A stretch of 9,028 nucleotides of DNA, taken from the NCBI GenBank assembly GCA_913043075.1, contig CAJWLI010000050.1:1-9028 (forward strand). The letters run 5' to 3'. Shown here one piece after another: positions 5,423 to 9,028 of this stretch. The stretch is from an uncultured Gammaproteobacteria bacterium (GTDB lineage Bacteria > Pseudomonadota > Gammaproteobacteria > Pseudomonadales > Azotimanducaceae). Each line of letters begins with the position of its first letter. Positions within the stretch are counted from its first letter, which is position 1. The notes below the pieces were generated by a model. That model was not told the DNA's origin, made no database searches, and saw nothing but the letters and a program-made list of their open reading frames with translations. A program made the translations under genes and the position numbers.

Positions 5423-7840
5423 CTATATATCAAGGTTGGCAACAGCTAGAGCGTTTTCCTCTATAAATTCTCTTCTTGGCTCGACCTGATCTCCCATTAA
5501 ATCGCTAAATGCTAGATCAGCTGCTATAGCGTCTTGTATCCCAACTCTCAACATAGTCCTACTTTTTGGGTCCATAGTGGTCTCCCATAGTTGATCGGGA
5601 TTCATTTCACCAAGACCTTTATACCTGCTGCGCGTCTGCCCTTTTATCGCCTCTGATTCGAGCCATTCAAACGCTAACTCAAATGAATCAGTAACAAATG
5701 ATTTTTCTCCTCTAGTAGCTACTAGTTCATTACCTCGCAGTTCCTCAGTCATCAAAGAGAACCTGGAGACGGATTTATAATCTCCGGAGTTGAAGAAATC
5801 TCTGCCAAACGCAAAATTCTTTTTCGCGCCATGAATTTCAGAAGTGACAACTGGAAAAAAAACGGAATCATCATTTTCGCTTGACACCTCAACTTGATAA
5901 ATTGCTCTTGAGGTTTTAATAGAATTTAGTTTCAGCTTTAGAGCATCTGCCCATTCAACAACATATTCATTGGAGAATAGATTCTTCGATTCAATAACAG
6001 GAAGACTTATTAGCGCATTTAGCACCTCAATGGGGTAACTCTTTTGCAATCGAATGAATTTTTGCTTCACTTCAGTATAAGCCCTGGCTAACTCATCAAG
6101 ATCTTCATTTTCGAATCTTTTTTTAGTTCGCTCGATTGTAATTGATGCGTTTTCCAGTGATTCTTTAAGGACAAAAGCGGCAAGCTCTTGTTCATCTTTT
6201 ATGTATTGCTCAGCTTTACCCTTCTTTATTTTATAGAGCGGGGGCTGAGCAATGAAAAGATGTCCATTTTCGACTAGGTCACACATGTGGCGATAAAAAA
6301 AGGTGAGCAATAGAGTTCTTATATGGGCGCCATCAACGTCGGCATCGGTCATAATTATGATCTTGTGATATCGAAGTTTATTAGGATCATACTCTTCTTT
6401 CCCTATTCCGCAGCCAAGTGCAGTAATTATGTTGCCTACCTCCGCGGAGGAAAGCATCTTGTCGAATCTTGCTTTCTCGACATTTAGAATCTTTCCTTTC
6501 AAAGAAAGTATTGCCTGATATTTTCTGTCTCGCCCCTGCTTAGCAGATCCCCCTGCGGATTCCCCTTCCACAATATAGAGCTCGGAAAGGCTTGGGTCCT
6601 TCTCCTGACAATCAGCTAATTTACCAGGCAATCCAGCAACATCCAAAGCCCCTTTACGACGGGTCATTTCTCTCGCTTTTCTTGCGGCCTCTCTTGCTCT
6701 GGCGGCATCAATCATCTTTTGAACAATTGTTTTAGCCTCAGAGGGGTTTTCCAATAGGTATTCGGAGAAATATGCACCCATCTCCTTTTCTACCGCTGTT
6801 TTTACTTCGGAGGACACCAGCTTTTCTTTTGTTTGAGACGAAAATTTTGGCTCCGAGACCTTCACAGAAACTATAGCCGTCAGCCCTTCTCTTGCGTCAT
6901 CGCCAGTTGTATTTGTCTGAGCTTTGTTCAACAACCCTTCAGATTCTACATAATTATTCAAAGTTCTTGTCAGGGCTCCCCTGAACCCCTGAAGATGGGT
7001 ACCACCGTCTCGCTGAGGAATATTGTTAGTGTAGGCTAATATCGTTTCCTGATATGAATCATTCCATTGCAGAGCAATTTCAACCCCTACGCCGTCATGC
7101 CCTTCGGTAGAAAAATGAAAAATACTGTTTATTGGGCTTTTACTAGAATTCAAATGCTCTACAAAGGTCTTAAGCCCGCCTTCATAACTGAAAGTCTCGC
7201 CCTTATTACTCTGCTCATCTAAAAGTTCAATTGATACTCCTGCGTTTAAAAAAGACAATTCCCTCAAACGCCGGGCCAAAATATCGTACCGAAAATCCAC
7301 GTTAGTAAACGTTTCTTTAGACGGGTAAAAACGACAGAGTGTACCCGTCTGTGAGGTCCCTTCGATAGATCTTAATGCAAAATCGGGAACTCCGTCGCTA
7401 TATGTTTGCTCCCATACTTTTCCATCTCTCCACACAGTAAGTTCTAAGCGCGATGACAAGGCATTTACCACTGAAACACCGACACCGTGCAACCCTCCAG
7501 AGACCTTATAATTACTATCGTCAAATTTCCCTCCTGCATGCAAGACGGTCATGATTACCTCTGCAGCTGAACGGCCCTCTCCTTCATGCAGATCTACAGG
7601 AATGCCGCGCCCATCATCACTAACAGAAACGGAATTATCAGAGTGGATGATAACCTTTATTTTAGAGCAAAAGCCCTCCAAGGCTTCATCTATTGAATTA
7701 TCTACAAGCTCTTGGACCATATGGTGAAGACCTGTCCCATCATCGGTGTCCCCAATGTACATCCCAGGCCTCTTTCGAACCGCGTCTAAGCCTTTAAGTA
7801 CTTTGATACTAGAAGAGTCGTACGATTTTTCGTTAGTCAC
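5423..7840 (-). CDS. gyrB: DNA gyrase subunit B
   Basis: GyrB is the ATPase subunit of the A2B2 gyrase, which introduces negative supercoils in the nucleoid. It has 805 residues (E. coli 804). The GHKL ATPase domain shows QELVDNSIDEALEG with catalytic E44 and Mg-binding N48, SVSDDGRGIP with D75, and GGLHGVGVSVVNALS at 115-129. The transducer domain includes QTKEKLVSSEV (336-346). The TOPRIM domain shows VEGESAGGSAKQGRDRK at 424-440 with metal-binding E425, and MTDADVDGAH at 497-506 with D499/D501/D503. A Gram-negative-type insertion occupies about 560-730, then RYKGLGEMNPDQLWE and a C-terminal EENALAVANLDI. The codon at 7838-7840 is GTG, with GGAGAAG just upstream. recF ends 12 nt before it, so the two are probably cotranscribed. 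Two substitutions in the TOPRIM loop are described under findings. Confidence 0.98.
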   Translation of the reverse strand: MTNEKSYDSSSIKVLKGLDAVRKRPGMYIGDTDDGTGLHHMVQELVDNSIDEALEGFCSKIKVIIHSDNSVSVSDDGRGIPVDLHEGEGRSAAEVIMTVLHAGGKFDDSNYKVSGGLHGVGVSVVNALSSRLELTVWRDGKVWEQTYSDGVPDFALRSIEGTSQTGTLCRFYPSKETFTNVDFRYDILARRLRELSFLNAGVSIELLDEQSNKGETFSYEGGLKTFVEHLNSSKSPINSIFHFSTEGHDGVGVEIALQWNDSYQETILAYTNNIPQRDGGTHLQGFRGALTRTLNNYVESEGLLNKAQTNTTGDDAREGLTAIVSVKVSEPKFSSQTKEKLVSSEVKTAVEKEMGAYFSEYLLENPSEAKTIVQKMIDAARAREAARKAREMTRRKGALDVAGLPGKLADCQEKDPSLSELYIVEGESAGGSAKQGRDRKYQAILSLKGKILNVEKARFDKMLSSAEVGNIITALGCGIGKEEYDPNKLRYHKIIIMTDADVDGAHIRTLLLTFFYRHMCDLVENGHLFIAQPPLYKIKKGKAEQYIKDEQELAAFVLKESLENASITIERTKKRFENEDLDELARAYTEVKQKFIRLQKSYPIEVLNALISLPVIESKNLFSNEYVVEWADALKLKLNSIKTSRAIYQVEVSSENDDSVFFPVVTSEIHGAKKNFAFGRDFFNSGDYKSVSRFSLMTEELRGNELVATRGEKSFVTDSFELAFEWLESEAIKGQTRSRYKGLGEMNPDQLWETTMDPKSRTMLRVGIQDAIAADLAFSDLMGDQVEPRREFIEENALAVANLDI

Positions 7841-7843
7841 TTA

Positions 7844-7850
7844 CTTCTCC
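7844..7850 (-). promoter_or_regulatory. Shine-Dalgarno fixing the GTG start of gyrB
   Basis: Read on the minus strand, the recF-gyrB gap carries GGAGAAG followed by TAA and then GTG. The GGAG core lies 6 nt from the GTG at 7838-7840, which is good spacing. The site supports GTG as the true start. Unlike the plus-strand genes, gyrB does not need overlap with its upstream neighbour to be translated. Confidence 0.75.
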
Positions 7851-7852
7851 AA

Positions 7853-8941
7853 CTAATTTCTAATTTTTCCTCGTTCCACGTGGAACAATTTCCCTGATGT
7901 GGTTTCAGTAAATCTCGAAAGGGCAAAATGATCAATTGCAGTAATTATTGTTTGATGCCCTGTTTCGTGCAAATATTCTTGAATTTTTCTGCGATGTTGC
8001 TCATCAAACTCAGCCCCAAGATCGTCGACAAGAAAGATTGGTTTATTCTCATTCGGCACCTTTTCTCGGAGCAAAACCTGGCCTTGCGCTAACTTCAATG
8101 CCCAAACTAGGGATTTTAGCTCACCCCGCGAACATATTTCCGTTACTGGCCTTCCCCTAATATAAATCTTTAGTTCAGCCCGATGAAAGCCAGAGCTAGT
8201 ATAACCTCTCTTGCTGTCGATTTCAGAATTTCTATCAAAAACCTCATTTAGGTGACTTTTCTCCTCCCAACCCGGAAAATAGCGAAGCTCGACGTCCTTC
8301 AGTCCGCTAATTCTCTCAAGAACCTTTGAAAATAGAGGAGCAAGGTTTCTAATATAATGGGACCTGTATTCGTCAATTTTCAGTGAGTTTTTAATTAATC
8401 CATCTGTCCAGCTCGCGAGCTCATCTCTGTCTTGAACTTTAAGCTGAAGGGCGGAATTTCTCTGTTTAAGACAACGATTAGCTCTCTCCCAAACTTCCTT
8501 AAATAGGGGTTCCACGTGAAACGTACCCCAATTCATAAACCTCCTTCTCCTAGCCGGTGAACCAATCAGTAAACCAATGCTATCAGGACCGAGTAAAATC
8601 GTTGGGAGAGATAAGGCAAGTTCACTGGCCCGACCAATTTTTTCTCCATCTATTCGGATCTCCAAGACGCCGGATCTTGATCGTGACACACCAACACGAG
8701 AAAGCTGAAAATCCTTCTTAATTTCTCCCCGGACCACGCATTCTTCTTTTCCTTCCATTATGAAGGAATGCCGATTATTTGTTGTAAAAGACCTGGCGCT
8801 TGACAGGAAGTAAAAAGCCTCCAGGAGACTAGTTTTTCCGCTCCCGTTCGCCCCTAGAAAAAAATTCGACTTTGGATCTAACTCTATTCTCACGCTTGCT
8901 AGGTTGCGGAAGTTCATAATCGAGACAGTCTCCAAGCTCAT
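7853..8941 (-). CDS. recF: DNA replication and repair protein RecF
   Basis: RecF is an SMC/ABC-like ATPase that, with RecO and RecR, loads RecA on gapped DNA at stalled forks. It has 362 residues (E. coli about 357). Walker A is FLGANGSGKTSLLEA (28-42), the ABC signature appears as SRGELKSL (271-278), and Walker B with the catalytic acidic residues is IFLVDDLGAEFD (302-313). The family segments RRRRFMNWGTFHVEP (131-145) and LKQRNSALQ (158-166) are present. The ATG at 8939-8941 is preceded by GAGG (8946-8949 on the opposite strand), only 4 nt away; this start gives the normal N-terminus. gyrB follows 12 nt downstream, as in the usual dnaA-dnaN-recF-gyrB cluster. Two parS-like palindromes lie inside the gene, each encoding FHVE (residues 141-144 and 353-356). 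Confidence 0.97.
   Translation of the reverse strand: MSLETVSIMNFRNLASVRIELDPKSNFFLGANGSGKTSLLEAFYFLSSARSFTTNNRHSFIMEGKEECVVRGEIKKDFQLSRVGVSRSRSGVLEIRIDGEKIGRASELALSLPTILLGPDSIGLLIGSPARRRRFMNWGTFHVEPLFKEVWERANRCLKQRNSALQLKVQDRDELASWTDGLIKNSLKIDEYRSHYIRNLAPLFSKVLERISGLKDVELRYFPGWEEKSHLNEVFDRNSEIDSKRGYTSSGFHRAELKIYIRGRPVTEICSRGELKSLVWALKLAQGQVLLREKVPNENKPIFLVDDLGAEFDEQHRRKIQEYLHETGHQTIITAIDHFALSRFTETTSGKLFHVERGKIRN
7873..7886. other. parS: parS-type centromere site (perfect palindrome), parS-A
   Basis: The 14 bases GTTCCACGTGGAAC form a perfect palindrome around a CACGTG core. This matches the chromosomal parS form I know from Pseudomonas and differs only symmetrically from the universal GTTTCACGTGAAAC. 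ParB binds such sites, spreads, and with ParA and SMC organises and segregates the origin region. It lies at the extreme 3' end of recF, 18 nt from its stop codon, and encodes RecF F353-H-V-E. An origin-proximal position is what parS should have. parA/parB are not in this window, so function is inferred from sequence and location. Confidence 0.88.
8509..8522. other. parS: Second parS-like site (one asymmetric base), parS-B
   Basis: GTTCCACGTGAAAC on the plus strand (GTTTCACGTGGAAC on the minus) joins one half-site of the Pseudomonas form to one half-site of the universal form. It is one base from either perfect palindrome and keeps the CACGTG core. It sits about 636 bp centre to centre from the perfect copy, within the same gene, and again encodes FHVE (RecF 141-144). 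A pair of parS sites this close to the expected origin is typical. Binding is probable but may be weaker than at the perfect copy. Confidence 0.72.
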
Positions 8942-9028
8942 GACGCCTCAGAATAAAAGGTAAAAAGATTCAACTTCACCTTCTCATTATTTCTATGTTT
9001 GTGAATCTGCTCTTTTTTGTTCATCTTT
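8942..9028. other. Region upstream of recF; no identifiable gene
   Basis: No recognisable gene is present. On the minus strand one frame stays open from the window edge to a TGA overlapping the recF start (8939-8941 area) and would encode a hydrophilic tail ending NLFTFYSEAS. A second frame ends KDEQKRADSQT at a TAG at 8993-8995. Neither resembles the DnaN C-terminus, which normally ends MPMRL or similar. I see no DnaA box (TTATNCACA) and no convincing promoter; the best -35/-10 pair (TTGAAT and TATTCT) has a spacer of only 12 nt. The GAGG at 8946-8949 (minus sense) is the likely recF ribosome site. Confidence 0.4.

Noticed and set aside
6833..7039. Plus-strand 68-residue open frame antisense to gyrB
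   Set aside because: Antisense to the conserved GyrB transducer domain, and nothing protein-like is visible.
7948..8160. Plus-strand 70-residue open frame antisense to recF
   Set aside because: Antisense to the RecF Walker B and signature regions; a shadow of their codons.
8954..8977. Possible sigma70 promoter for recF (TTGAAT and TATTCT, minus strand)
   Set aside because: The spacer is about 12 nt, well below the usual 16-18, and the start of transcription would fall at or past the start codon.
9000..9010. Possible DnaA box in TGTGAATCT near the right edge
   Set aside because: It differs from TGTGNATAA at the last two informative bases and stands alone, with no AT-rich unwinding region or box cluster.

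Overview
This window looks like the origin-proximal part of a gammaproteobacterial chromosome. The DNA is moderately AT-rich (roughly 40% GC, estimated by eye). The evidence for the lineage is: a long 805-residue GyrB with the Gram-negative insertion in its TOPRIM half; a TrkA/TrkH pair almost the same length as the E. coli proteins; and a layout that matches the Pseudomonas origin region as I remember it, where recF-gyrB converges on a block carrying gmhB and trkA-rsmB-fmt. The genus cannot be fixed by reading alone. An uncultured or marine gammaproteobacterium is plausible but is inference.

Left part (1-5385, plus strand): one tightly packed block of fmt (3' end only), rsmB, trkA, trkH, an uncharacterised class I methyltransferase, and gmhB. 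Three of the five junctions are four-base ATGA overlaps (168-171, 1448-1451, 4270-4273). The other two gaps are 3 and 6 nt. This points to one transcript with translational coupling. Functions covered are initiator-tRNA formylation, 16S rRNA m5C967 methylation, K+ uptake (Trk regulator and pore), an unknown methylation, and ADP-heptose synthesis for LPS.

Middle (5386-5422): a 37-nt gap between convergent gmhB and gyrB with only a weak hairpin.

Right part (5423-8941, minus strand): recF then gyrB, separated by 12 nt. gyrB starts at GTG behind a good Shine-Dalgarno. The last 87 nt contain neither a recognisable dnaN end nor dnaA boxes, so the expected dnaA-dnaN would lie beyond the right edge, if present.

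The most notable non-coding signal is a pair of parS-type ParB-binding sites inside recF: a perfect 14-bp palindrome at 7873-7886 and a near-perfect copy at 8509-8522. Both encode the RecF tetrapeptide FHVE, so the sequence appears to serve as protein code and as a chromosome-segregation site. I see no mobile element, CRISPR array, RNA gene or defence system. The window is mostly ordinary core genome; the main unknown gene is the small methyltransferase.
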